From positions 1 to 35,688 of the IMG/VR virus record IMGVR_UViG_3300000553_000141: a stretch of DNA of 35,688 nt; one strand, written 5' to 3'. Within the stretch, counting starts at the first letter, position 1. The number at the start of each line of letters is the position of its first letter. The stretch is from a virus. This document shows, one piece after another, positions 1 through 7,900 of the stretch. The position numbers and the translations under genes are program-made. A model generated the notes under the pieces. The model did no database searches, had not been told where the DNA came from, and worked only from the letters and a program-made list of their open reading frames with translations.

Positions 1-204
1 GCACCCCTTACAATCGAAAACTTGAAAGCAACGACTGCGTGGGATTTTATTTCAATGTTAGCTCCAAATAGGGTTAGATTTACTGTTATTCCTGAGAAAA
101 CCGAAGTAATAAAACAAACTGGTCGCGTTTGTCCATTTTGCAAGCATGCATTGGCCAAATATCCTAATGGTAGCTGCGGTTGTCAGAATGTTAATTGTCT
201 GTAA
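1..204 (+). CDS. C-terminal part of an unknown zinc-ribbon protein (5' truncated)
   Basis: The frame is open from the first base of the window to a TAA at 202-204, so this is the 3' end of a longer gene. A TTG at 22 could act as a start, but nothing marks it as one. The last third carries CPFC, CGC and NC cysteine groups, a pattern that fits a small zinc ribbon. No enzyme motif is visible. The next gene begins 12 bases downstream on the same strand. Function is unknown; only the zinc-binding suggestion is supported. Confidence 0.55.
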   Translation, partial: APLTIENLKATTAWDFISMLAPNRVRFTVIPEKTEVIKQTGRVCPFCKHALAKYPNGSCGCQNVNCL

Positions 205-216
205 CAAAGAAATATA

Positions 217-387
217 ATGATTAAAATACTACAGTATATACTTGGTTCTGGAGCAATTATAATGTCAATTTGGATTGCTTATGAGAGTGGATTTCAGGCT
301 GGATATCGGTTTGGTAGTCAAAAACCCAAAGATGCCACACCAGAAGATTGTAATAATCCTAATAATCCTTGGAATAAACAACAATGA
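217..387 (+). CDS. small single-pass membrane protein, 56 aa
   Basis: The ORF starts MIKILQYILGSGAII. Residues about 4-23 are hydrophobic and end in aromatic residues, which looks like a membrane anchor or uncleaved signal. The remaining roughly 30 residues are polar, with an Asn/Pro-rich tail (NNPNNPWNKQQ). Its TGA overlaps the ATG of the next gene (ATGA at 384-387), which suggests translational coupling. The upstream ribosome binding site (AAAGAAA) is weak. Small membrane proteins like this are common in phages. No family is recognised. Confidence 0.6.
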   Translation: MIKILQYILGSGAIIMSIWIAYESGFQAGYRFGSQKPKDATPEDCNNPNNPWNKQQ

Positions 388-677
388 AATATAAATATTA
401 TTTAATGGTTGATAATGGTTGTCAGTGGGAAACTGTTATAATCAAGATTGACGAAAATGATAAGGTCGTTGATAATGAACAATTGAACGGACAAATTCAA
501 GGACCATTTATTAAAAACATAGCGGATAGAGAATTACACTTTTCCAACCGGCAATATTTAAACAATTGGTGGTATGGTTGGTCTATTTCTGAAAAAGAAT
601 ATAATACTTTAAAACGGCTTGTAACACTTTATTTCAGTTATAAAGAATATTTGGACACCTTGGGATTACAGTCCTAA
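384..677 (+). CDS. hypothetical protein, 97 aa
   Basis: This short soluble protein (MKYKYYLMVDNG) is rich in Tyr, Trp and Asn, with no membrane segment and no recognisable catalytic motif. Its start overlaps the stop of the small membrane protein by ATGA, so the two are probably co-translated. Its 3' end overlaps the convergent gene at 666-959 by 12 bases. Function is unknown. Confidence 0.6.
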   Translation: MKYKYYLMVDNGCQWETVIIKIDENDKVVDNEQLNGQIQGPFIKNIADRELHFSNRQYLNNWWYGWSISEKEYNTLKRLVTLYFSYKEYLDTLGLQS

Positions 678-959
678 TAGTGCTTGAATTTCTTTATAAG
701 ACATCCCTTCTTTGTAGATTTCTGCAAATTTAGCTGCCATACCACTATCGACCCATCTTGCCATTGCCTCTGACCAACTTAATTCGGTATTAGTGATCTG
801 GCTTTGTTCCCATTTAAAAATTTCGACAATTTTACACTGAATTACGAGGCGATTACTATATTTCGCGTCATGGAGTATAAGCTCTTTTATAAAGCAATAA
901 TCAGATTGACAGTTAGAGCCACACAATTCTTTAAGTAATGTTTTTGTAATTTTAGCCAT
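666..959 (-). CDS. hypothetical protein, 97 aa, minus strand
   Basis: The protein begins MAKITKTLLKELCG. It contains a small cysteine group (CGSNCQSDYC), and its C-terminus (YKEGMSYKEIQALLGL) could form a small helix-turn-helix. It lies alone on the minus strand among plus-strand genes and converges with 384-677. A near-perfect sigma70-type promoter lies directly upstream with its -10 only six bases from the ATG, which supports a real and possibly leaderless gene. A small regulator is possible, but this is inference. Confidence 0.55.
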   Translation of the reverse strand: MAKITKTLLKELCGSNCQSDYCFIKELILHDAKYSNRLVIQCKIVEIFKWEQSQITNTELSWSEAMARWVDSGMAAKFAEIYKEGMSYKEIQALLGL

Positions 960-965
960 AGTATT

Positions 966-993
966 ATTATATAATACACGAGGAGAATGTCAA
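966..993 (-). promoter_or_regulatory. consensus sigma70-type promoter
   Basis: On the minus strand TTGACA (988-993) is followed after 16 bases by TATAAT (966-971). Both hexamers match the bacterial consensus exactly. The predicted transcription start falls at about 959-960, the first base of the 666-959 gene, so its mRNA would have little or no leader. In AT-rich DNA a TATAAT alone would mean little; the exact TTGACA at a permitted spacing is what makes this credible. Confidence 0.55.
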
Positions 994-1027
994 GCATATT
1001 AATCAAAAATAAATGTAAAATAATCTT

Positions 1028-1065
1028 ACGTTTTATGTTCTTACTTACTACTTATATACAAGAGG
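1028..1065 (+). promoter_or_regulatory. mobile-gene upstream element of HE1
   Basis: ACGTTTTATG (1028-1037), ten bases, then CTACTTATA (1048-1056), followed by the SD-like AAGAGG and the ATG at 1074. The same pieces at the same spacing occur upstream of HE2 and HE3, and with one extra base upstream of the IS607 recombinase. It probably acts as a phage promoter travelling with, or captured by, these genes. The match was made by eye. Confidence 0.4.
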
Positions 1066-1073
1066 TTACAAAC

Positions 1074-1229
1074 ATGGGAAGAAAAAAATTAAATAGAACG
1101 AAGGAAGAAACCAATGAACAATCCAGAATTAGAATGCAAAGATATTACGATAACCACAAGGACAAAATCCTTGAAAAAAGAATGCGCCGATATTGGGAAG
1201 GAAAGAAAATTAAAACAGAGGCAACGTGA
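1074..1229 (+). CDS. HE1 N-terminal MGRKK module (frame 0), 51 aa
   Basis: The reading frame MGRKKLNRTKEE...RYY closely resembles modules at 3387-3530 and 29190-29348 (minus). It is basic and repeats an R-Y-Y-x-x-H-x-x-x-I pattern that looks like a DNA-binding or linker segment. The ATG at 1074 has an SD (AAGAGG) eight bases upstream; the longer frame back to 987 has no such support. It ends at a TGA at 1227, after which the nuclease body continues in the +1 frame. In that +1 frame a TAA at 1090-1092 blocks translation from further upstream. The module and nuclease are therefore probably joined by a +1 frameshift, or the gene is broken. Confidence 0.6.
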   Translation: MGRKKLNRTKEETNEQSRIRMQRYYDNHKDKILEKRMRRYWEGKKIKTEAT

Positions 1230-1932
1230 CATAGAAAGAAGACTTCGGGACAAGGCCAAACATAATTCCGATTGTAAGGAATGGAGAAGAAAAAATAAAA
1301 TCAAATGTAATGAGAAACGACGGCTTAATACATTATCTAAAAAAAATTATGATAATATGAATGATTTGGAATTATTATCCGCTGTAGTTTCAGAAATAAA
1401 AACAAAAATATATTTAAAAAATTGGAACAAAAATAATGCTACACGTGTAAAAAAATATAGAAAAACATATGAAAATAATGTTAGATTGCATCCAGAAAAA
1501 TATAGGGAAAAAAATAAAGAATTACGAAAAAAACAAAAGCATGAATGGCACAAAAAACACAAAGATGAACAAAATCGCTTGTCAGCTATAAGAATTAGAA
1601 ATAGGAAAACTATAGATATTAACTATAGAATATCGTGTAATTTGAGAAGTAGACTTAATTCCGCTATAACGCGTAATCACAAACAAGGGTCCGCCGTTAA
1701 GGATTTGGGGTGTACTATAGAAGAATTTAAACAATATATAGAATCTAAATTTCAACAAGGTATGACTTGGGAAAATTATGGGCCATACACTTGGCACATA
1801 GACCACATTGTGCCTTTATCTTGGTTTGATTTAAGTGACAGAAATCAATTATTGTTGGCGTGTAACTATACAAATTTACAACCATTATGGGCAGAAGATA
1901 ACTGGTCTAAAAATAAGTTAACAAATTTGTAA
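1114..1932 (+). CDS. HNH homing endonuclease HE1, nuclease frame
   Basis: This is the catalytic part of a free-standing phage HNH endonuclease. A long Lys/Arg-rich region (about residues 1-165) resembles the basic spacers of these enzymes. The C-terminal HNH core runs from DINYRISCNLRSRLNSAI through the Cys-containing DLGCTIEEF to WHIDHIVPLSWFDL and ends NLQPLWAEDNWSK; the His pair and Asn of the beta-beta-alpha fold are present. The first ATG in this frame (1114) lies inside the module frame, so the true N-terminus is probably supplied by the 1074-1229 frame through a +1 shift. HE2 is a close paralogue over the last 110 residues. Such enzymes cleave DNA lacking their own gene and spread it by repair. 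Confidence 0.8.
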   Translation: MNNPELECKDITITTRTKSLKKECADIGKERKLKQRQRDIERRLRDKAKHNSDCKEWRRKNKIKCNEKRRLNTLSKKNYDNMNDLELLSAVVSEIKTKIYLKNWNKNNATRVKKYRKTYENNVRLHPEKYREKNKELRKKQKHEWHKKHKDEQNRLSAIRIRNRKTIDINYRISCNLRSRLNSAITRNHKQGSAVKDLGCTIEEFKQYIESKFQQGMTWENYGPYTWHIDHIVPLSWFDLSDRNQLLLACNYTNLQPLWAEDNWSKNKLTNL

Positions 1933-1940
1933 TCGGTGAT

Positions 1941-1950
1941 TATATTTATA
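1941..1950 (+). promoter_or_regulatory. TATATTTATA start-proximal motif
   Basis: TATATTTATA is followed by five bases and the ATG at 1956. The same ten bases occur four bases before the ATGs at 4725 and 30087, and nine or ten matching bases occur before 28338 and 21033. It is a candidate late-type phage promoter. Confidence 0.45.
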
Positions 1951-1955
1951 ACTAA

Positions 1956-2138
1956 ATGAAAACTTCATGGATTGATGTAGATGATGCGGACTGGGATATG
2001 GAAACGGAATCATTTAATACATGGTCACGGATATCAAAGAAAAATGATAAAATTAAAAGAGATATTAGACCAACGGTTAAGATGGATAGTTGGTTATATA
2101 GACAGTTACGGAGCCATTCATTATCAATTAGTGAATAA
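1956..2138 (+). CDS. possible small acidic protein, 60 aa
   Basis: MKTSWIDVDDADWDME begins five bases after a TATATTTATA motif. The first half is acidic and Trp-rich, the second half basic. It overlaps the next candidate gene (start 2044) by 95 bases in another frame, which is long for real neighbours. It may be a genuine small gene. Alternatively it may be the N-terminus of the 2044-2304 product, separated from it by a frameshift. The motif favours the 1956 ATG being used. No family is recognised. Confidence 0.35.
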   Translation: MKTSWIDVDDADWDMETESFNTWSRISKKNDKIKRDIRPTVKMDSWLYRQLRSHSLSISE

Positions 2139-2304
2139 AGGAGATTTTCCTGATACACATTTGGGTATATGGGGTAGCGCTGCAAAAATGAATAAGTGGA
2201 GGTGGATACCAACAGAACCAAACCATTTGCACACTTATAATCAACCATTAGACCCAGAAGATGAAGATAAAATTTGGCAAATTATAGATAGGTATAGATT
2301 GTGA
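2044..2304 (+). CDS. hypothetical protein, 86 aa (MIKLKEIL start)
   Basis: The start MIKLKEILDQ at 2044 is preferred to the in-frame ATG at 1981 because the extra residues are compositionally odd and the downstream gene begins in the same way (MIKLVEIA). The body (YIDSYGAIHYQL, WRWIPTEPNHLHTYNQPLDPEDEDKIW) reads like a compact globular protein. Its TGA overlaps the GTG start of the nucleotidyltransferase (GTGA), so the two are probably one translational unit. Function is unknown. Confidence 0.5.
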   Translation: MIKLKEILDQRLRWIVGYIDSYGAIHYQLVNKGDFPDTHLGIWGSAAKMNKWRWIPTEPNHLHTYNQPLDPEDEDKIWQIIDRYRL

Positions 2305-3323
2305 TAAAATTAGTAGAAATAGCACAACAAGTAATTAAAGAAGGTGGTAAAGCTTTCGGTGATAGAGCCAAGAGAATGACTACTTCTGAAATGCATGTTG
2401 TATTTAATGAACTTAAAGACAAAATTGGAAAATATTTTGGTAAATTTGAGATTGCTAAATCATTACCATCAAAGGAATCGCATGGGGATTTGGATATTGT
2501 TACCCTCAATGATAAAGGATTAAACATATTTGAATTTCTTAAACAACAATATGGTGATGCTATTGAAGATACATTGAAATCAGGTAATGTAAATAGCTTC
2601 TTATTTCGTTCACAATCTTTAGGTAAATCGGTTCACGTTGACATTCTTACAACTGGTTCAGAAGAAGATTTTAATCCACAATATGAGTATTTATCATATG
2701 GAGATTTTTCCGGAATATTGGGAGTAATGAGCCGAAGACTTAGATATAATTACGGAACTCTCGGATTTTTTAAAATATTTGAAGACAAGAGAAAACAATA
2801 TCATTATATTTTGATAACCAAGGATTTACGGGAAGGGTTAAAAATTTTGGGATTTGAATCTGTAATGGGAGAATTTGATAATATACAAACCAATGATGAT
2901 GTTGTTAAATTCATATCGTCTTCACCATTATTTGATAGTGATTATTACAAAAATATGATGCTCAATAATTCTGATCGCAAACGATGTAGAATTGGTAGAA
3001 AGTCTGCCGATGAAATTCGTAATAAATTGTCTTCCATGAATAAACATAGAAGCATTGAAGACAATGACCATTTTCTAAAGAAACTATACCCAAATTATTA
3101 TAAAAATTTACAACGAGAAATTGAAAAAATTGAAAATGTAGTGGTTATAACTAAAAAATATACTGGAGATTGGATTTTGCAAAATTTCCCCCAAATTAAG
3201 CCCGGAAAAGTGATAAACCAAATAAAAACATACTGGAAATCTCTTTATAACGACAATATTGATGGTGTACCCGAAGAAACACTAAAACAAGTTACACAAA
3301 ATTATATCAATTCATTAAAATAA
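2301..3323 (+). CDS. Pol-beta-like nucleotidyltransferase, 340 aa
   Basis: The motif SLPSKESHGDLDIV (about residues 54-67) followed by KSVHVDIL (about 109-116) supplies the usual acidic triad of the nucleotidyltransferase fold (D63, D65 and D114). The helical C-terminal half has no further recognised motif. Such enzymes transfer a nucleotide to RNA, protein or a small molecule; the substrate cannot be told here. The gene starts with GTG overlapping the previous stop (GTGA), and its first residues (MIKLVEIAQQVIKE) resemble other short start peptides in this window. It lies between two related homing endonucleases. Fold confidence is fair; role is unknown. Confidence 0.65.
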   Translation: MIKLVEIAQQVIKEGGKAFGDRAKRMTTSEMHVVFNELKDKIGKYFGKFEIAKSLPSKESHGDLDIVTLNDKGLNIFEFLKQQYGDAIEDTLKSGNVNSFLFRSQSLGKSVHVDILTTGSEEDFNPQYEYLSYGDFSGILGVMSRRLRYNYGTLGFFKIFEDKRKQYHYILITKDLREGLKILGFESVMGEFDNIQTNDDVVKFISSSPLFDSDYYKNMMLNNSDRKRCRIGRKSADEIRNKLSSMNKHRSIEDNDHFLKKLYPNYYKNLQREIEKIENVVVITKKYTGDWILQNFPQIKPGKVINQIKTYWKSLYNDNIDGVPEETLKQVTQNYINSLK

Positions 3324-3337
3324 TTAAAGATTTTTTG

Positions 3338-3375
3338 ACGTTTTATGATTTGACGTTATATTTATTAGTATGGAG
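3338..3375 (+). promoter_or_regulatory. mobile-gene upstream element of HE2
   Basis: ACGTTTTATG (3338-3347) is followed after nine bases by TATATTTATT (3357-3366), then AGTATGGAG. The HE3 upstream region matches almost base for base at the same spacing, and HE1 and the IS607 recombinase match in part. If TATATTTATT acts as a -10, transcription would start at or after the ATG at 3370. That would leave GGAG as the SD for the ATG at 3387. Confidence 0.45.
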
Positions 3376-4134
3376 AATAACACTATATGGGAAGAAAAAA
3401 GTTACATAGAACCGAAGACGAACTTAAAAAACAACGACGAATTAGATCAGACAGATATTATGAAAAACATGGGGAAGAAATTAGAAAACGAAATCTCGAA
3501 AGATACTTTAGAAATAAAAAAACTGTATAACAAAAAATATTATCAAAAACACAAAGAAAAAATAAAAACACGATCTAAGAATTATTATAAAAATAATATA
3601 AATGCGGTTAAAACTCGTATAAAAACAAATGCAAAAAAGATAGCTAAATATAAAACGGAATATAGAAAACGACCAGAAACAATTAAACTCGCTAAAGATT
3701 ATAATAAGCAATATAGAATAGACAATTTTGACAAAATAAAAATTTCTGATAAAATGTGGAGAGAAAAAAATAAAGAGTGGGTAAGAGAAAGGAGACGAAA
3801 TTATTGTCGTAAGAAATTCAAGACAGATATTAATTATAAACTCCGGGCATCTTTAAGAAATCGTTTACACAGTGCTATAATTGGTAATCAAAAGGCTGGA
3901 AGTGCGGTTAGAGATTTGGGATGTTCAATTGATGAACTGAAGAAATACATCGAATCAAAATGGTTGCCGGGAATGTCATGGGATAATTGGACGCTTGCCG
4001 GTTGGCACATTGACCATATTACCCCCTTATCATGGTTTGATTTAACGAATAGAGATCAATTGCTCATCGCTGTTCATTACACAAATCTTCAACCATTGTG
4101 GTGGGATGATAATTTGCGTAAACTAGCAAATTAA
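3370..4134 (+). CDS. HNH homing endonuclease HE2, nuclease frame
   Basis: The open frame begins at an ATG three bases after TATATTTATT. Its first 50 residues (MENNTIWEEKSY) are the out-of-frame reading of the conserved module and are probably not the native N-terminus. From about residue 52 it shows KLYNKKYYQKHKEKI repeats, then a basic spacer. It ends in the HNH core: DINYKLRASLRNRLHSAI, DLGCSIDELKKYIESKW, WHIDHITPLSWFDL and NLQPLWWDDN. The core is very similar to HE1. The protein probably starts at 3387 and reaches this frame by a +1 shift near 3516-3522. If the shift is a sequencing or real mutation, the gene is damaged. Confidence 0.8.
   Translation: MENNTIWEEKSYIEPKTNLKNNDELDQTDIMKNMGKKLENEISKDTLEIKKLYNKKYYQKHKEKIKTRSKNYYKNNINAVKTRIKTNAKKIAKYKTEYRKRPETIKLAKDYNKQYRIDNFDKIKISDKMWREKNKEWVRERRRNYCRKKFKTDINYKLRASLRNRLHSAIIGNQKAGSAVRDLGCSIDELKKYIESKWLPGMSWDNWTLAGWHIDHITPLSWFDLTNRDQLLIAVHYTNLQPLWWDDNLRKLAN
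3387..3530 (+). CDS. HE2 N-terminal MGRKK module (frame 0), 47 aa
   Basis: MGRKKLHRTEDELKKQ...RYYEKHGEEIRKR, ending in TAA at 3528. It matches the HE3 module at most residues, while many codons differ only synonymously (CAT/CAC, CTT/TTA, ATT/ATC, AGA/CGA). The protein in this frame has therefore been under selection. A GGAG lies about 11 bases before the ATG. The frame runs into a run of seven A at 3516-3522, directly after which the +1 frame continues with another YY-x-KH-x-x-x-I repeat. This is an obvious place for a +1 slip, or for an indel. Confidence 0.65.
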   Translation: MGRKKLHRTEDELKKQRRIRSDRYYEKHGEEIRKRNLERYFRNKKTV

Positions 4135-4202
4135 CCTTAAAAATGTGTCAAAACACGATGTTATTAATAATATTTAATCATACTCTTATGTTTTTTAGAT
4201 AA

Positions 4203-4676
4203 TTACAAGTGATTGCCTAAAAACTGATAATTAATGGTTAAATGGCAATTATTATTTAAAATATTTGTTTTTATATCTTGGTATACAGCGATTCCTGATA
4301 TAAGCTTACCATGAAAGGGCAAATTAATATTGAATAAATGAGCAAAATAGTGACCACCAACGGGATTCAAGTAGTCATCGGCCATATCACCATTATTTTC
4401 AATACGGATTCTTCCAAAACAATTTAAAGCATCTTCTTCCAATAAAATAAACGATTTGCAATTCTCAACTACTGTTTTTAATGGAGAATTAAATAACAAT
4501 ACATCAAAATCATACTTAATTTCCCTGGTAATCACAACAAATACCGAATTAATAATACCACTTACCGATACATTTGGTTGACCTCCAAGAATTAAAAATT
4601 TATTACCCAATACCAAATTTTGGCTATTAAATGCCCCCGTTTCATGCAATTTAACTTTTATTGTTCCATATGACAT
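4203..4676 (-). CDS. hypothetical protein, 157 aa, minus strand
   Basis: MSYGTIKVKLHETGAFNSQN is followed by alternating hydrophobic beta-like stretches (LVLGNKFLILGG, IINSVFVVITREI, FDVLLFN). It has no membrane segment or catalytic motif. The composition suggests an all-beta protein. Divergent transcription from the tail-fibre region makes a small virion or head-decoration protein conceivable, but this is a guess. A TATTTATA motif lies six bases upstream of its ATG on the minus strand. Confidence 0.5.
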   Translation of the reverse strand: MSYGTIKVKLHETGAFNSQNLVLGNKFLILGGQPNVSVSGIINSVFVVITREIKYDFDVLLFNSPLKTVVENCKSFILLEEDALNCFGRIRIENNGDMADDYLNPVGGHYFAHLFNINLPFHGKLISGIAVYQDIKTNILNNNCHLTINYQFLGNHL

Positions 4677-4682
4677 ATCTCA

Positions 4683-4690
4683 TATAAATA
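4683..4690 (-). promoter_or_regulatory. TATTTATA start-proximal motif
   Basis: Read on the minus strand, TATTTATA lies six bases before the ATG at 4676. Its mirror partner for the divergent gene is at 4711-4720. The two copies face outward, 20 bases apart. Confidence 0.4.
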
Positions 4691-4710
4691 GAATAAATCA
4701 CATCCAGAAT

Positions 4711-4720
4711 TATATTTATA
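4711..4720 (+). promoter_or_regulatory. TATATTTATA start-proximal motif
   Basis: TATATTTATA lies four bases before the ATG at 4725, the first gene of the plus-strand adhesin operon. It is the same sequence and nearly the same spacing as at 1956 and 30087. Confidence 0.45.
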
Positions 4721-4724
4721 TCAA

Positions 4725-4943
4725 ATGAGACAACTTATACAAAAACGTCGTGGCCCCAATGGAAAAATTACAACATATATAATAAATGTTCCAAGTTATG
4801 ATGATACCGTCGTTGTTAGTAGTGGTGGCGACGATGATGATGTTGACGGTGGAGGCGGCGATGGATCAGGTGGCGGCGGCGGATATTCAGGAATTTGGAC
4901 AATTGGAATATCGACAATTGGTGGTGGAGATGTTCTTAGTTAA
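4725..4943 (+). CDS. small Gly/Asp-rich protein, 72 aa
   Basis: MRQLIQKRRGPNGKITTYIINV is followed by an acidic run (DDDDVDGGGG) and a glycine-rich stretch ending GIWTIGISTIGGGDVLS. The pattern resembles short glycine-rich virion or fibre-tip proteins. The start is supported by the TATATTTATA motif four bases upstream. It precedes the 1123-residue adhesin by 15 bases and is probably co-transcribed. Function is unknown. Confidence 0.5.
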   Translation: MRQLIQKRRGPNGKITTYIINVPSYDDTVVVSSGGDDDDVDGGGGDGSGGGGGYSGIWTIGISTIGGGDVLS

Positions 4944-4958
4944 AAGTGAGATAAATTT

Positions 4959-7900
4959 ATGTCAAATACAATAAAAACAGTGACAAATTTAAAAAATTTA
5001 TGGGTAGATGGTTATACTCCAAATGGTTCAGACTTTTCTGATGTGTTTACTACAATGGTGGCAAATACATCTGGTAGTGGTGATGTCGTGATTACAAGTG
5101 CAACTGGAAACATTAAGGTTAATAATAATACTGTTATTTTGGATAGTATGACTTCATCGTTATCTGTAGCATCGGCTTCTTATATTACCCCCGGAGCAAC
5201 ACTATACATAGTCTCTGGTTCAAATGACACTAACTCGTCATATATTGAACCATATAATTTACCCACTGGCATTCCCTATACACCACCATTTAAAGAAGGA
5301 AGAATGTTCTACAGTTCCGATTACAATAACTGGGTTTATTATAATGACCAAGATTTCGGAGTACATATTGGAAAAGAAGTAATCTGGAAAGTATATAACA
5401 ACACAGGAACTACATTAACTATGGGAAGTCCCGTGTATCTTAGTGGATCAACCGATGGAAATATCCCCGATGTCTATCCATGTATTGCTGATGGTTCATT
5501 TACAAAAATTGATACGGTTGGTGTAATTAGAGCAGATATTCCTGTTGGAGAGGTTGGATATGTTATTCAGGCAGGAGTTATTCATAATATAGATATGGCA
5601 GGATTTAATACCGGAGATTCTCTTTATATTTCATCAATATTAGGAGCATTAACCAATGTTCCTCCTGTGTACCCATTTGAGCAAATAAGAGTTGGTAACT
5701 GTCAGACATCTGGGATAAATGGCAGTCTTGTGATTTGTCCAGCATTCTTTATTCCTCCGATTATCCCATACGCAGGAATGACTACGGGCCCCACGATTAC
5801 GTTTGATGGAACTGGGTCCATTATAGTTTCTTCTGGAAGTGTTAACCTATATTTAAATTCGGATGGGGCTGGAGATGTTTATTCCTTTCCAGTTCATGCA
5901 ACCACTATGTCTCTGATTACTGGTTCTACAAATTATATTGTTGTAAAACATGAACCTTCTGATGGAGGTGTGTACCAACTCACCACCGATTCATCATATG
6001 CAAATGGAGTTTCTATTGTTAGAGTCGCACACATTGATATTAATACCGAAGAAAATCCGTGGGAATTACACATCTTTAACGTTGGAATTGTAGGATTTGC
6101 GTTGGCAAATAAGATAAATAATAAAGACATATCTCTTTATGGTTTCCAAAGACAATATGGATTGGTGTTATATACAACTGGGTCACCTACCAATTTTGGG
6201 ATAACAGATGGTAAGATTTGGTATGGTTCAAATCCCACTATTATATCTGAGTATAACACGACTGTTCCCAACAATGAGTGTTATCATTATATAAATTCTG
6301 CAAGTGTTTGGACATATGTTAACACTCCTGGATATGACAATTTAAATTATAATGATTCATCTGGTTTGGTTCCTTTATCGGACAGTAAATGGACAGTGAA
6401 TTACATTTATCGGCTTGTTGCTGGGTCTACAGATGCTTCTATTATTTTGGACACCAATCAATATGATTCGGAGATTTTAGCATCGACGAATTCAACTATC
6501 CCAGAATTACCACAAACATTTAATGATATTGGAATGTTAGTTGGAAGGATTATAGTTCAAAGTGGTTCTACTGTTCCTACAATAGAATCGGCGTTTGGTG
6601 TAACATTTAATTCATCAGTAGCCACTAACCATGAAAACCTACTTGGATTACAGGGAGGAACTGCTGGACAACACAATCATTTAACATTAGAAGAATACAC
6701 TGGAACTGGAACTGGAGTTTTTGTCAGACAGACCAATTCAACAATAACTGGTTCAATTACAACAGCAAGTTATTCTGTTAATTCCGTTACTGCGTCATAT
6801 TCATTGGTGTCAACATCATCATCATATGGATTAACAGCAAGTTATATTGGTGCTGGTAATATAACAACTGGAACAATAAATAATAGCAGATTGCCTTCTC
6901 AAATTAATATAACTGGAATTACTGGTTCATTAAATGGCACGTCTAGTTGGTCTACTAATTCATTGACGGCATCAAGTATTAATTTCACTCCAACCACATC
7001 TAGTTACTCTAATAATTCAACATCTTCAAGTTATTCAATATCATCTAGTAATTCTATTCTTGCACTAACAGCATCAAGTATTAACTTTACTCCAAATTTA
7101 TCTAACACAGCAAGTTATATTCTTGGTTCAAATGTTAGTGGCAAGGTTTCAACGTCAACAACCTCAGATACCGCTAGTTATAATATCAGCAGCAGTCACT
7201 CATTAAATAGTGATAATAGTATTAGTGCATCATATTCATTAAGTTCAAGTTATTCTACCAACTCAACAACTTCATCTTATATTGATGCTGGCAACATAAC
7301 AACCGGTACATTAAATAATTCAAGATTACCAACACAGATTAGTATAACTGGGATTACTGGTTCATTAAATGGTACATCAAGTTGGTCTACTAATTCATTG
7401 ACGGCATCAAGTATTAATTTCACTCCAACCACATCTAATACAGCAAGTTATGTTCTTGCAAGAGATATTAGTGGTACAATAACTAACGCTTCAACTGCAT
7501 CTTATTTAAATAGTGGCACATATACAATTACTTCAAGTTGGTCTAATAATTCTGTATCAGCAAGTTATGCTCCAGATGCACCTACTGCGTCTTATGCTAA
7601 TAACGCATTATCAAGTAGTTACGCTTTAAGTGCATCTTATTCATTATCAAGTAGTTATGCAAAATCGGCATCATATTTATTTGGAACAGTTGGCGCATCT
7701 ACAACAACCAATGCTGCACTAACAATTTTATCTGGTTCCTTGTTAACTACTGCGTCTGTTGGTGTAGTAGAATATGATGGTGTTAATTTCTATGGGACCA
7801 CAGATACTACTGGTGGCCGTGGTGCTATCCCAACTACACAATATTTTGTATTAACTCAAACTGGAAGTGCTATAACTACAATTGCTAACTTTTTTGGAGC

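Noticed and set aside
987-1073. Longer N-terminus for the HE1 module starting at 987
   Set aside because: The extra 29 residues have no SD and are not shared with the HE2 or HE3 modules; AAGAGG points to the ATG at 1074.
4145-4156. Terminator hairpin GTGT/ACAC between HE2 and the 4203 gene
   Set aside because: Only four base pairs and no adjacent T-run; such stems are common by chance.
5933-6130. Minus-strand ORF inside the 1123-residue adhesin
   Set aside because: No SD or motif, and it is the reverse reading of a well-supported beta-rich coding frame.
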